Shown one piece after another: positions 1 through 6,038 of a stretch of DNA of 11,625 nucleotides. The stretch comes from an uncultured Lachnospiraceae bacterium (lineage in GTDB: Bacteria > Bacillota > Clostridia > Lachnospirales > Lachnospiraceae): the NCBI GenBank assembly GCA_934320895.1, contig CAKRFY010000054.1, positions 1 to 11,625 on the forward strand. Reading direction: 5' to 3'. The translations under genes and the position numbers were made by a program. The notes beneath the pieces were generated by a model, which was not told the origin of the DNA, did not search any database, and worked only from the letters and a program-made list of their open reading frames with translations. The first letter of the stretch is position 1. Each line of letters begins with the position of its first letter.

Positions 1-54
1 AAACATGAGATTGTCCCAGTCGATTTTTGTGGCATCGTATAGTCTGTTCTTCAT
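1..54 (-). CDS. Start of an unidentified protein, truncated by the left window edge
   Basis: An ATG at 54-52 on the minus strand opens a frame that stays open to the window edge (18 codons, MKNRLYDATKIDWDNLMF). A purine-rich AAAGGAAAG ribosome binding site lies about 7 bases upstream, so the start is believable despite the short visible length. The family cannot be named from 18 residues. It is separated from the integrase by a bidirectional terminator and the repeat-rich attachment region, so it may be the flanking host gene next to the insertion; it could also be another element gene if the sequence comes from a circular form. Confidence 0.5.
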   Translation of the reverse strand, partial: MKNRLYDATKIDWDNLMF

Positions 55-98
55 CTTTCTTTCCTTTTTATCAAAAATGATTCTGTACCGACACACAA

Positions 99-141
99 AA
101 AGACCAACTACCCGAGGATAATTGGTCTTTCCTGTTTTTTT
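99..141. terminator. Bidirectional intrinsic terminator left of the integrase
   Basis: AAAGACCAA (99-107) and TTGGTCTTT (122-130) form a perfect 9-bp stem with a 14-base loop. On the plus strand it is followed by a T7 run (135-141). On the minus strand the stem runs directly into a T run (94-98), so it can also stop transcripts coming from the integrase. Confidence 0.7.
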
Positions 142-142
142 C

Positions 143-373
143 GTGTCAAATGTTGTGTCAAACTTGTGTCAAATCACTTTTCCCGAACCCGGGAAGCCTT
201 GATTTTCCTAAGCTTATTCGCAAACGTATGGCATAAGAGCTACGCCAAAAGCGATCCACACCATACACGCACCATTCCCAATTTATCAAGCCTCATCTAT
301 ATTCTATATGTATTTACAGATACCCGTATATGCACCCTTTTTCACATATTTTATAGTCAAAAAGGGTGTCAAA
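143..373. repeat. GTGTCAAA repeats, candidate integrase arm-binding sites
   Basis: GTGTCAAA occurs at 143-150, 155-162, 166-173 and 366-373. The first three start 12 and 11 bases apart, about one helical turn. Four copies of an 8-mer within 231 bases is far above chance. Clustered short direct repeats beside a Tn916-type integrase gene are typical of arm-type sites bound by the integrase N-terminal domain. That assignment is inference; only the repeats are seen. Confidence 0.55.
180..195. other. Candidate core-type recombination site (inverted repeat)
   Basis: TTCCCGAACCCGGGAA is a perfect 6-bp inverted repeat around a 4-base centre, GC-rich in an AT-rich surrounding and placed between the GTGTCAAA repeat groups. 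Tyrosine recombinase core sites are inverted repeats around a 6-8 bp spacer, so this is a plausible core, though the 4-base centre is short. If the window is an integrated end, arm repeats should lie only on the element side, which would put the true junction left of 143 instead. Confidence 0.25.
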
Positions 374-419
374 TGACCAAAATAGCCTCTGAAAAACACC
401 CCTTTTTACACCCATTTTT
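332..419. repeat. AAAAAGGGTGT-family repeats just downstream of the integrase gene
   Basis: Related motifs occur at 359-369 (AAAAAGGGTGT, plus strand) and, in the opposite orientation, at 332-342 (GCACCCTTTTT), 396-407 (ACACCCCTTTTT) and 408-419 (ACACCCATTTTT). The last two are tandem with a 12-bp period. Copies 359-369 and 396-407 face each other and can form a hairpin of about 11 bp, which might act as an imperfect terminator for the integrase. Copy 359-369 overlaps the GTGTCAAA repeat at 366-373, which suggests protein-binding sites rather than only a hairpin. Confidence 0.5.
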
Positions 420-427
420 AGTCAGAT

Positions 428-1672
428 TTAATCGAAAATCTTAATGACATTTCCTATATCTGCACGCATGCGTTTTGCATTATCGTTCCTTATATGTGCA
501 TAGATATTAATGGTTGTGTTTACTGAACTGTGCCCCATTACAACCCTTGCAATTTCATATGGTACCTCATTTAAAACCAAATGCGTTGCAAACGTATGTC
601 TGAATATATGCGGTGTAAGTTTTGCTGGCAATTCAACTGGCTCTCTATCTTCCTTTTCTGCTCTTTCCTTTTCCCACTGATTTGCATGCTTTACAATTCT
701 CTTCATTGTTGCGACAAAGCCTTCGTGTGTAAAAGGATTCCCCAGTTTTGACGTGAATACAAAATGGCTGTAACCATCAATTTTTATATCCTGCCTTATC
801 CTCATATTTTTCTGGTACTGTTTCTGCAATTTAAACAATCGTACCAAATCATCACTTAATGGAATATCTCTAACTGCATTTGGTGTTTTCGGTGAAGTTA
901 TAAAGTACTCATGCTTATTGGTATTTTTGCATCTATAATTTAGTGTCTTGCTAACATGTACTATGCCTTTTTCTAAATCCACATCATCCCATGTTAAAGC
1001 ATCACATTCACCAAATCTCATGCCAGTTCCAAGAAGTATGCCTACCATTGGTAAATATACATTTTGAAATGTGCCTTCTATCTTAAGAAAGTCCAATAAC
1101 AACTTTTCCTGCTCTTCTGTCAGTGCATCTCTGGCTTCCTTTGGTTTTGTTGCAACATCTTTCATGATTTCGCTTGCAGGATTTACAAACAAGCCTCCGT
1201 CATAAACTACTTGCTGCAAGCAATTATACAACATACTTGCAAGTGAACGCAATGTCCCATGTGCCAATTTCTTTTTATTTACTAATTCCCTAAAATGTGC
1301 TACAAAGTGAGTTCTCTTTAATTCCCTCATCGGCATACGTCCTATTGCATAAGGCTCAACGTACCATTCATAATAATTTTTCAGATTTAATAAGCTTGCA
1401 GGCTTCACTTTATCTTCCTTGAAAATCTTGATATATTGAGGATACCACTCGTTTAGCGACATACTAGCCAAATCTGTATTTCTTCCGGATGCTACATCAA
1501 TCCTGTTCTTATCTATTTTTTTCTTTAATTCGGTCAAGTCCTTATCGTATATATAATGAGGCTGTCCGTAAAGACTGTACTTATATATGTACCTATTATC
1601 GGTTTGACGATAATATACACCTTCTGGTAGCACCCTTCCATTAATATCCTTTCTTCTTACTACTTTAGCCAT
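428..1672 (-). CDS. int: Tn916-type tyrosine recombinase (integrase)
   Basis: Site-specific recombinase that would insert and excise the element by strand exchange through a 3'-phosphotyrosyl intermediate. Residues about 3-55 resemble the Tn916 Int N-terminal arm-binding domain (RRKDINGRVLPEG, RYIYKYSLYG). A SAM-like core-binding domain follows (about 70-165), then the catalytic domain (about 180-400). Counting from the ATG, all catalytic residues are present: R219 (GTGMRFGE), K262 (SPKT), H355-x-x-R358 (HIFRH), H381 (GHSS) and nucleophile Y391 (NIYAHI). At 414 aa it has the usual length and looks intact. The frame also reaches an upstream TTG at 1684, but that codon directly abuts the AGAAAGG ribosome binding site; the ATG at 1672, 12 bases from it, is a better start. 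The gene lies downstream of the excisionase-like gene and ends next to the attachment-site repeats. Confidence 0.95.
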   Translation of the reverse strand: MAKVVRRKDINGRVLPEGVYYRQTDNRYIYKYSLYGQPHYIYDKDLTELKKKIDKNRIDVASGRNTDLASMSLNEWYPQYIKIFKEDKVKPASLLNLKNYYEWYVEPYAIGRMPMRELKRTHFVAHFRELVNKKKLAHGTLRSLASMLYNCLQQVVYDGGLFVNPASEIMKDVATKPKEARDALTEEQEKLLLDFLKIEGTFQNVYLPMVGILLGTGMRFGECDALTWDDVDLEKGIVHVSKTLNYRCKNTNKHEYFITSPKTPNAVRDIPLSDDLVRLFKLQKQYQKNMRIRQDIKIDGYSHFVFTSKLGNPFTHEGFVATMKRIVKHANQWEKERAEKEDREPVELPAKLTPHIFRHTFATHLVLNEVPYEIARVVMGHSSVNTTINIYAHIRNDNAKRMRADIGNVIKIFD

Positions 1673-1703
1673 AACATTTACCAACCTTTCTTCAATTTTT
1701 ATT

Positions 1704-1735
1704 GGGTGGGGATGATATCAGATGTCACCCCACCC
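1704..1735 (-). promoter_or_regulatory. GC-rich hairpin between the excisionase-like gene and int
   Basis: GGGTGGGG (1704-1711) and CCCCACCC (1728-1735) form a perfect 8-bp stem around a 16-base loop that can add three more pairs (TGA/TCA). It is the most GC-rich patch in the surroundings. On the minus-strand transcript it is followed by AATAAAAATT, not by a U run, so it is not a standard terminator. It sits about 20 bases before the int ribosome binding site and could tune integrase translation or transcript processing, or be a protein-binding site. Confidence 0.45.
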
Positions 1736-1753
1736 GTCAAGCGCATTTTATAT

Positions 1754-1936
1754 TTACATAGATTCGTAATATAAAAACTCTTTCAGTCTCTGCACATTAA
1801 ATCTCAGTGAGTTCCCTATATAAACTCTTGCCTTTGCTAACTCGGCAACTTTTAATGCTCTTCTACGTCCATATCCAGTTATACGCATAAGGGTGTCTAA
1901 ATCAACTAAAAGCAGTTCATCTTCTAAATTTTCCAT
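1754..1936 (-). CDS. Excisionase-like small helix-turn-helix protein
   Basis: A 60-aa protein encoded immediately upstream of int on the same strand, the usual place of the recombination directionality factor. Residues about 10-35 (VDLDTLMRITGYGRRRALKVAEL) look like a winged helix-turn-helix of the MerR/excisionase type. The tail (IGNSLRFNVQRLKEFL) has the 'IG..R.FN...L..YL' pattern seen at the end of many Firmicute excisionases and in DUF6462-like proteins. It would bind the attachment region and bias Int toward excision. Start: ATG at 1936, with AGAGAG about 7 bases upstream. The family call rests on pattern and position and cannot be separated from other small helix-turn-helix families without a search. 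Confidence 0.7.
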   Translation of the reverse strand: MENLEDELLLVDLDTLMRITGYGRRRALKVAELAKARVYIGNSLRFNVQRLKEFLYYESM

Positions 1937-1963
1937 TTTCTATCTCTCTTTCATTTAAATGCT

Positions 1964-1980
1964 CGTTCGGTTACTGAACG
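1964..1980 (+). repeat. Short inverted repeat upstream of the excisionase-like gene
   Basis: CGTTCGG (1964-1970) and CTGAACG (1974-1980) pair over 7 bp with one G-T pair and a 3-base loop. It lies in the 57-base gap between the methyltransferase stop and the excisionase-like start. It could be an autoregulatory binding site or chance. Confidence 0.25.
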
Positions 1981-1993
1981 TTCTTGTATTTGC

Positions 1994-2956
1994 TTAACCA
2001 AATACATCTTCATACTTAATCACTCGCTCAGGTTCAACTATTCCCTTTACAATTGGTTCATAATTTATAAAAATGCATTCTACAACCTTCTTTTTCTTTC
2101 TTGTCTTTTCTAGATTATCAATTTTATCTTTTATTTTTTTAGAGTATATTTGTGGTAAATATGCATCCTTAAGCAGATATAATGTAAATCCCATTCTCAT
2201 CAAATATCTGCAATAAATATCACTTTGTAAATCTTCTAAATTTACATAGCAGAATATCATTACCTTAGCTTTCAGTTTTTTGTGTAAATATTGTTTATAC
2301 AAAGCTTCCATCAACCTGTGGTGCATACCATCTGACCAATCCTGGTCGTATCCCTTTTGCCCTGCACTTCTCTTTGAAGGCTCATATGGGGGGTCAATAG
2401 TGCAGAACAGATTTGAATTATCTAATTTTTCTAAATAATCAAACATATCCCCTTCTATGATTTCTATCCCTTGCATTTCTTCCGAAAATGTACAACAGTC
2501 TGGTAAAATCTGACGAAGATACCTTTCTCTACTTCTATTTGCACTAATCAACAAGTCAATACTATCATCACAACCTTTATCAATGTCCCTGTAAGATAAA
2601 CAAGATGCATTATAAGATTGGTCTGTCAAGATTTTTCTATAAACAGCTGTCTCAATTTTGGAACACCCTTCATAATTTCTTTTCTTTATTTCTAATGCAT
2701 CATCAAATACATCTCTGCTATATCCCAATTCTTTTAAACGTAATGCTATCTCTACTGGATTCTGTTGCACTTGCTTCAATAGTGTTGCCTGTCCATGGTC
2801 TTTTTCTACTATTGTTCTAGGAATATTACTGTCAATTACTTTTCTTGCAACTGCCGCAATCCCTGCACACAATTCCAAATACTCATTATACTGTGACGGT
2901 ATGGCTGCTCGAATTGCAGCCACCATCTTATTTTTGTTTCCATAATACTTAAACAC
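1994..2956 (-). CDS. D12-class (Dam-like) DNA adenine-N6 methyltransferase
   Basis: Would transfer a methyl group from S-adenosylmethionine to adenine N6 in a short DNA target. The 320-aa length is usual for the family (PF02086). The N-terminus YYGNKNKM matches the opening motif (as in 'WAGGK..L'). Residues about 26-37 (YLELCAGIAAVA) form the AdoMet-binding motif I. D188-P-P-Y191, followed by EPSKRSAG, is the catalytic motif IV. The start is a GTG at 2956 with GGAAGGAG six bases upstream. That binding site lies inside the last codons of the preceding gene, whose stop overlaps this start by 8 bases, so the two are translationally coupled. No dedicated cognate endonuclease adjoins it, so it looks like an orphan element methylase; the Mrr-type nuclease 3 kb away lies in a different transcription unit. 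The target sequence cannot be read from the protein. Confidence 0.9.
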   Translation of the reverse strand: MFKYYGNKNKMVAAIRAAIPSQYNEYLELCAGIAAVARKVIDSNIPRTIVEKDHGQATLLKQVQQNPVEIALRLKELGYSRDVFDDALEIKKRNYEGCSKIETAVYRKILTDQSYNASCLSYRDIDKGCDDSIDLLISANRSRERYLRQILPDCCTFSEEMQGIEIIEGDMFDYLEKLDNSNLFCTIDPPYEPSKRSAGQKGYDQDWSDGMHHRLMEALYKQYLHKKLKAKVMIFCYVNLEDLQSDIYCRYLMRMGFTLYLLKDAYLPQIYSKKIKDKIDNLEKTRKKKKVVECIFINYEPIVKGIVEPERVIKYEDVFG

Positions 2957-4214
2957 TCTTTACTCCTTCCACGCTCATCATGTGTTGTACATTACGCTGT
3001 GTCATCCATTGCTCCGCCTGCGTCTTAGGAATTGAAAATCTTTGAATACGTTCAGTTTCTTTTCTTCCATACATTTTGCATCTCTTCGCACTTGGTGTAT
3101 GTTGTCCCCCACCTCTGCCTGCATCTGGAAGAAGCCACCCTAATGCCTTTGCCTGCTTACACCAAGCTCTTTTATCAATATCTGTATCATCTGCAATCTC
3201 CTCCCAATACGCGTCAAAGGTATCCTGCCAAATTCCAATGTCTATACGACCGTCTACCTCTTCTGCATAGATGGTCATGGTATCTAACCCTTCAAATCCT
3301 TGTGCTATTTTCTTCATAAAAAATGCATGGATTCCTTGCATATCAAGTCTTGGCTCCAAATCTATGATATTTAATTTCCCCAACTCATTTAGTAACCACA
3401 ATCTATTATTCGCAATTGAAATATCTGCCATAGTAAATGCGTTTCCAAACTCTAGCATAAAATTCATCAAGCCCGTTCCACCTTTGGAAATATCTGCTAA
3501 CGAGATTTTTCTTGCTTTTCCCGTTTTGGTGTGTGTTTTTGCATAAACATATGCACCTTTTGTTAAATCAGATTTTCCACCTTCTCCATAGACTTTAATT
3601 TTCAAATCTGAATTTGCAGATTCTGCAATAACATGGTGTCCATCTTTTTCTTTTCTCGACTGATACAATGGATTTTGAACTAGCTCTGCCAATTTACATT
3701 TCATGCGAAATTCGCTTTCCAACTCATTGGCAATCGGCGGCTGCTTTTTCACATGTTCATCTTTTGCCCCATTTTTCGTCACAGAATTCTTCGCCATATC
3801 ATCCGTTGATTCCTGATGTGCCACTTGTTCTGTATGTACTTCTTCTTTTTTTGTCTCTGTAACTAATGATTTTTTTCCATCTTTTTCCTTATTCATCGCC
3901 ATCTGCTCCCTTTTTCTCATAATTTCATCTATGCTTTCTATCAATTTTTCAAAATCCAAAACCGGATATAATGCACTTCCTTTACAAAAAGACTTTGCTG
4001 AATCATATTCTTTTGAATCCATCACCACTGAAATTCTGTCTATAATTCCCTCATCACTTGCGGAAAATCCATATTTCATCTTATGGATTTTTGTCTCAAG
4101 CTTTTTCAATGCCGCATATGACTCTTGCATCTTCTCATTTGTTGGAAAATATGGTTCATTGTCAATTATTGATGAATCATCCAACATATCTGCTTCTATA
4201 CTGAATATAAACAT
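2949..4214 (-). CDS. Unknown 421-aa protein coupled to the methyltransferase
   Basis: I do not recognise a family. Visible architecture: an acidic N-terminal region with helical, charged segments (about 25-110); a hydrophilic Lys/Glu/Thr/Gln-rich linker, probably disordered (about 108-165); then a folded C-terminal half (about 165-421). Residues about 333-396 contain FDAYWEEIADDTDIDKRAW, GWLLPDAGRGGGQHTPSAKR and a basic stretch, reminiscent of the small winged-helix-like tail domains of element-borne primase/helicase-type (DUF927-like) proteins; this is a weak resemblance. There is no signal peptide or membrane segment. Start: ATG at 4214 with GGAGGA 7-8 bases upstream. Its 3' end overlaps the methyltransferase start, and a perfect hairpin precedes its ribosome binding site. 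A replication, regulatory or DNA-handling role of the element is possible but unproven. Confidence 0.8.
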   Translation of the reverse strand: MFIFSIEADMLDDSSIIDNEPYFPTNEKMQESYAALKKLETKIHKMKYGFSASDEGIIDRISVVMDSKEYDSAKSFCKGSALYPVLDFEKLIESIDEIMRKREQMAMNKEKDGKKSLVTETKKEEVHTEQVAHQESTDDMAKNSVTKNGAKDEHVKKQPPIANELESEFRMKCKLAELVQNPLYQSRKEKDGHHVIAESANSDLKIKVYGEGGKSDLTKGAYVYAKTHTKTGKARKISLADISKGGTGLMNFMLEFGNAFTMADISIANNRLWLLNELGKLNIIDLEPRLDMQGIHAFFMKKIAQGFEGLDTMTIYAEEVDGRIDIGIWQDTFDAYWEEIADDTDIDKRAWCKQAKALGWLLPDAGRGGGQHTPSAKRCKMYGRKETERIQRFSIPKTQAEQWMTQRNVQHMMSVEGVKSV

Positions 4215-4240
4215 ATCAATGTCCTCCTTATTATCTTCAT

Positions 4241-4280
4241 TTAATTAGGAGAGAACTCGCCTTGTTTCTCTCCTAATTAA
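4241..4280 (-). promoter_or_regulatory. Perfect 15-bp hairpin or operator before the 421-aa gene
   Basis: TTAATTAGGAGAGAA (4241-4255) and TTCTCTCCTAATTAA (4266-4280) are perfect 15-bp inverted repeats with a 10-base loop, lying between two minus-strand genes. After the stem the minus transcript reads AUGAAGAUAAU, with no U run, so an intrinsic terminator is unlikely. The arm ends about 25 bases before the AUG of the downstream gene. It may be a repressor operator, an RNase III site or a structure that separates expression of the two genes. Confidence 0.6.
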
Positions 4281-4292
4281 ACCTGATTATTT

Positions 4293-4664
4293 TTAATCCA
4301 GTTTGATATCCGGTGTACCCGACATAAATGTCAAATTACTAGGAATACCAATCATCTTTTTTACTTCTTTAAAATCTTGTTCTACTTTTTTCCCATTTGT
4401 AAAAAACATGATAGTTATGTCATCAGGACTACACATCTTCATGTCATACACTTTTTTCCCTTGTTCGTGAAAACAGTCTATAGCCTTGTTCATTGCCGTA
4501 TCAAATGCCCTCAGTAATTCTCTTGTTCCAAATGGTGCAGTAACATAATTTGGAAATGGTGTTATTAACATGTTCTTCTTCAACTCTATACTAATCATTC
4601 TCTCTTCACTTAATTCTCTCATGATATAATCTGTCATCCATTTAATAGCTTCTGTTTTTTTCAT
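4293..4664 (-). CDS. Unknown 123-aa cytosolic protein, first gene of the methyltransferase/int block
   Basis: Not recognised. It is a compact alpha/beta-looking soluble protein without membrane segments or signal. Features seen: an N-terminal helix (KKTEAIKWMTDYIMREL), a central loop rich in Pro/Phe (ITPFPNYVTAPFGTRE), and a C-terminal half with DDITIMFF and a Lys-rich helix (KKVEQDFKEVKKMIGI). The frame extends to a GTG at 4670, but GAGG lies only two bases before that codon; the ATG at 4664, 8 bases from GAGG, is the better start. It is the first coding gene after the long structured leader and is followed by the 15-bp hairpin, so its expression may be set independently of the genes behind it. 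Confidence 0.75.
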   Translation of the reverse strand: MKKTEAIKWMTDYIMRELSEERMISIELKKNMLITPFPNYVTAPFGTRELLRAFDTAMNKAIDCFHEQGKKVYDMKMCSPDDITIMFFTNGKKVEQDFKEVKKMIGIPSNLTFMSGTPDIKLD

Positions 4665-4993
4665 AGCCACTACCTCATTTCTTTCTGCTGAATATCTATA
4701 AATAACTGCAAACCTGCAAATTTAATTTCTCCGCTTGAACACTTATTGAATAACTTTTTTCCATTAGCCCCATTATTTCAGGGGGACCCTCTTCGGACGT
4801 TCTATGTCATTAGACATAGCTCTCTTATGCTTTTCCTATCCAACCTACTAGGCAGACCACTCCCTTGGTGCGTCAGTTCGCGTCTTGCATAAGCCTATAT
4901 GTACACTTTGAGTCCGCGCACCTCAAACTCTCCATGTAATTTTTTCTTACGTCCCTCCTCTCTGTTGTGTTCCTCTTGACAATTATGATTATA
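4665..4993 (-). ncRNA. Candidate structured RNA or long 5' leader
   Basis: On the minus strand this 329-base stretch lacks a long frame but holds several mutually compatible helices. GGACGT (4954-4949) pairs with ACGTCC (4800-4795) and closes the domain. Inside it, CTTATGC (4893-4887) pairs with GCATAAG (4830-4824), and CTATGTC (4819-4813) with GACATAG (4808-4802) around a 4-base loop. TTTGAG (4927-4922) can pair with CTCAAA (4912-4907), or GGTGCG (4922-4917) with CGCACC (4872-4867) in a pseudoknot or alternative. CCCC (4784-4781) can pair with GGGG (4771-4768). It is more GC-rich than other intergenic stretches. A TATAAT (4993-4988) gives a possible -10 with a poor -35. It may be a cis-acting leader of the 123-aa gene, a free RNA, or (less likely) a transfer origin. 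No known class recognised. Confidence 0.4.
4700..4775 (-). CDS. Possible 24-aa leader peptide
   Basis: Between the structured leader and the 123-aa gene, ATG GGG CTA ATG GAA opens a short frame (MGLMEKSYSISVQAEKL...) that ends about 35 bases before the next start. The upstream bases give no convincing ribosome binding site, so a translated leader peptide is only a possibility. Confidence 0.15.
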
Positions 4994-5064
4994 TTTTAGT
5001 TTCTCAAAGACTTCATTTTGGCTTAAGCTATCGTATTTTTCCAAAAGTTCTTATTTTATGCATA

Positions 5065-5100
5065 AAAAATGACCAGATTTGAGAAAATCTGGTCATTTTT
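5065..5100. terminator. Strong bidirectional intrinsic terminator
   Basis: AAAAATGACCAGATTT (5065-5080) and AAATCTGGTCATTTTT (5085-5100) form a perfect 16-bp stem with a GAGA tetraloop and T runs on both sides. It ends the minus-strand transcript of the 269-aa gene and insulates the methyltransferase/int block from it. Confidence 0.9.
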
Positions 5101-5134
5101 GCCATCTAGCATTCAATATTTTAGTCATATTATT

Positions 5135-5944
5135 TTATTTTAACTTAAAATCCCCGCAATCTACTGCAACGGTATACACTGCTTCTGCAAGTTTTAATTG
5201 TTCTTGTAATTCTTTTATATATATCTCCAAACCCTGTTGTCCTAAATTTTTTAATTCTCTAGTTCTTGTTTTCTTAAATACATCAATAATATTGTCAATT
5301 GTTACAACACTTACTGCATCAAATGGTTTTCCATACTTAATAAAGTGAAATATCTTATATGTGCCTACGTCCTCAAAATCTGAATATCCCTCTATCTTAA
5401 TAAGTTTTGTTATTTCTTTACTAAGTGCATCTTCAAATTGTTGCATCGTAGCAATCGAACTCTCTGCAATCTCAATAATACTATTAAACTTTTCCTGTAG
5501 CTGTGTGTTATTTTTGCTTTTAATTAATTTTTTTATTCTCTCCTTAGAATTATAATATGGTTTCTCTTCTGCACGTTCCACCTGCGTATTAATATAATCA
5601 CAGCTATCTAAAAAATCCTGATAATGTGGATATATATTAATTTCATATTCTTTTGTAAGAATTATTCTATCTTCACCTGTCAAAAACTTGTGCGGAATTC
5701 CTGTCTTACCCTCTATCTTATCAGCCCATCTTTTCACTTTTTTCTCCGAATAATTATATTCGGAATTTATGATTTCCCTTATTGTTTGTCTGGATTTTTC
5801 AAATGTGCCATAAAAACTATTTATATCGTATTCATGACCTTTTATCTTCATTTCTCCGAACCCATGTTTTTGATATTTCCATATTGCATGAATAACCTTC
5901 ATATTATATGCTAACATTTTCTGTTTTTCTTCAGTATCTGCCAT
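5135..5944 (-). CDS. Unknown 269-aa protein with a possible DNA-binding N-terminus
   Basis: Not recognised. Counting from the ATG at 5944, the N-terminal ~95 residues are helical and basic. Residues about 50-93 (SRQTIREIINSEYNYSEKKV, then RWADKIEGKTGIPHKFLTGEDR) resemble the second half of an XRE/Cro-like helix-turn-helix. Residues about 125-185 are Lys/Glu/Gln-rich with a heptad-like spacing, and the C-terminus (NLGQQGLEIYIKELQEQLKLAEAV) is helical and could oligomerise. No membrane segment. The frame starts earlier at a TTG (5965), but AGGA lies 8 bases before the ATG at 5944, which is preferred. It has its own promoter and terminator, so it is a single-gene unit next to the Mrr-type nuclease gene. 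A regulator or an accessory defence protein are possible roles. Confidence 0.75.
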   Translation of the reverse strand: MADTEEKQKMLAYNMKVIHAIWKYQKHGFGEMKIKGHEYDINSFYGTFEKSRQTIREIINSEYNYSEKKVKRWADKIEGKTGIPHKFLTGEDRIILTKEYEINIYPHYQDFLDSCDYINTQVERAEEKPYYNSKERIKKLIKSKNNTQLQEKFNSIIEIAESSIATMQQFEDALSKEITKLIKIEGYSDFEDVGTYKIFHFIKYGKPFDAVSVVTIDNIIDVFKKTRTRELKNLGQQGLEIYIKELQEQLKLAEAVYTVAVDCGDFKLK

Positions 5945-5976
5945 AACAACATTCCTACCTTTCAATAACTAAGAAT

Positions 5977-6004
5977 ATCATATCATACTCTTTAGTCTTG
6001 TAAA
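5977..6004 (-). promoter_or_regulatory. Promoter of the 269-aa gene
   Basis: Minus-strand TTTACA (6004-5999), a 16-base spacer and TATGAT (5982-5977), ending 33 bases before the ATG at 5944, are a good match to a vegetative sigma factor promoter. Confidence 0.55.
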
Positions 6005-6038
6005 ATCGGAATTATGTATATCTATGGCAAATTGGCAA

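Noticed and set aside
332..419. A CRISPR array, because of short repeats.
   Set aside because: The repeats are 11-12 bp, in both orientations and without regular spacers; there are no cas genes.
166..444. A plus-strand 92-codon frame across the attachment region.
   Set aside because: It runs through repeats and the 3' end of int on the opposite strand, has no ribosome binding site and has shadow-like composition.
4795..4921. Group II intron or retron 5' end, because GUGCG occurs at 4921-4917.
   Set aside because: No reverse transcriptase or domain V is present, and the GUGCG bases can pair locally with CGCACC (4872-4867).
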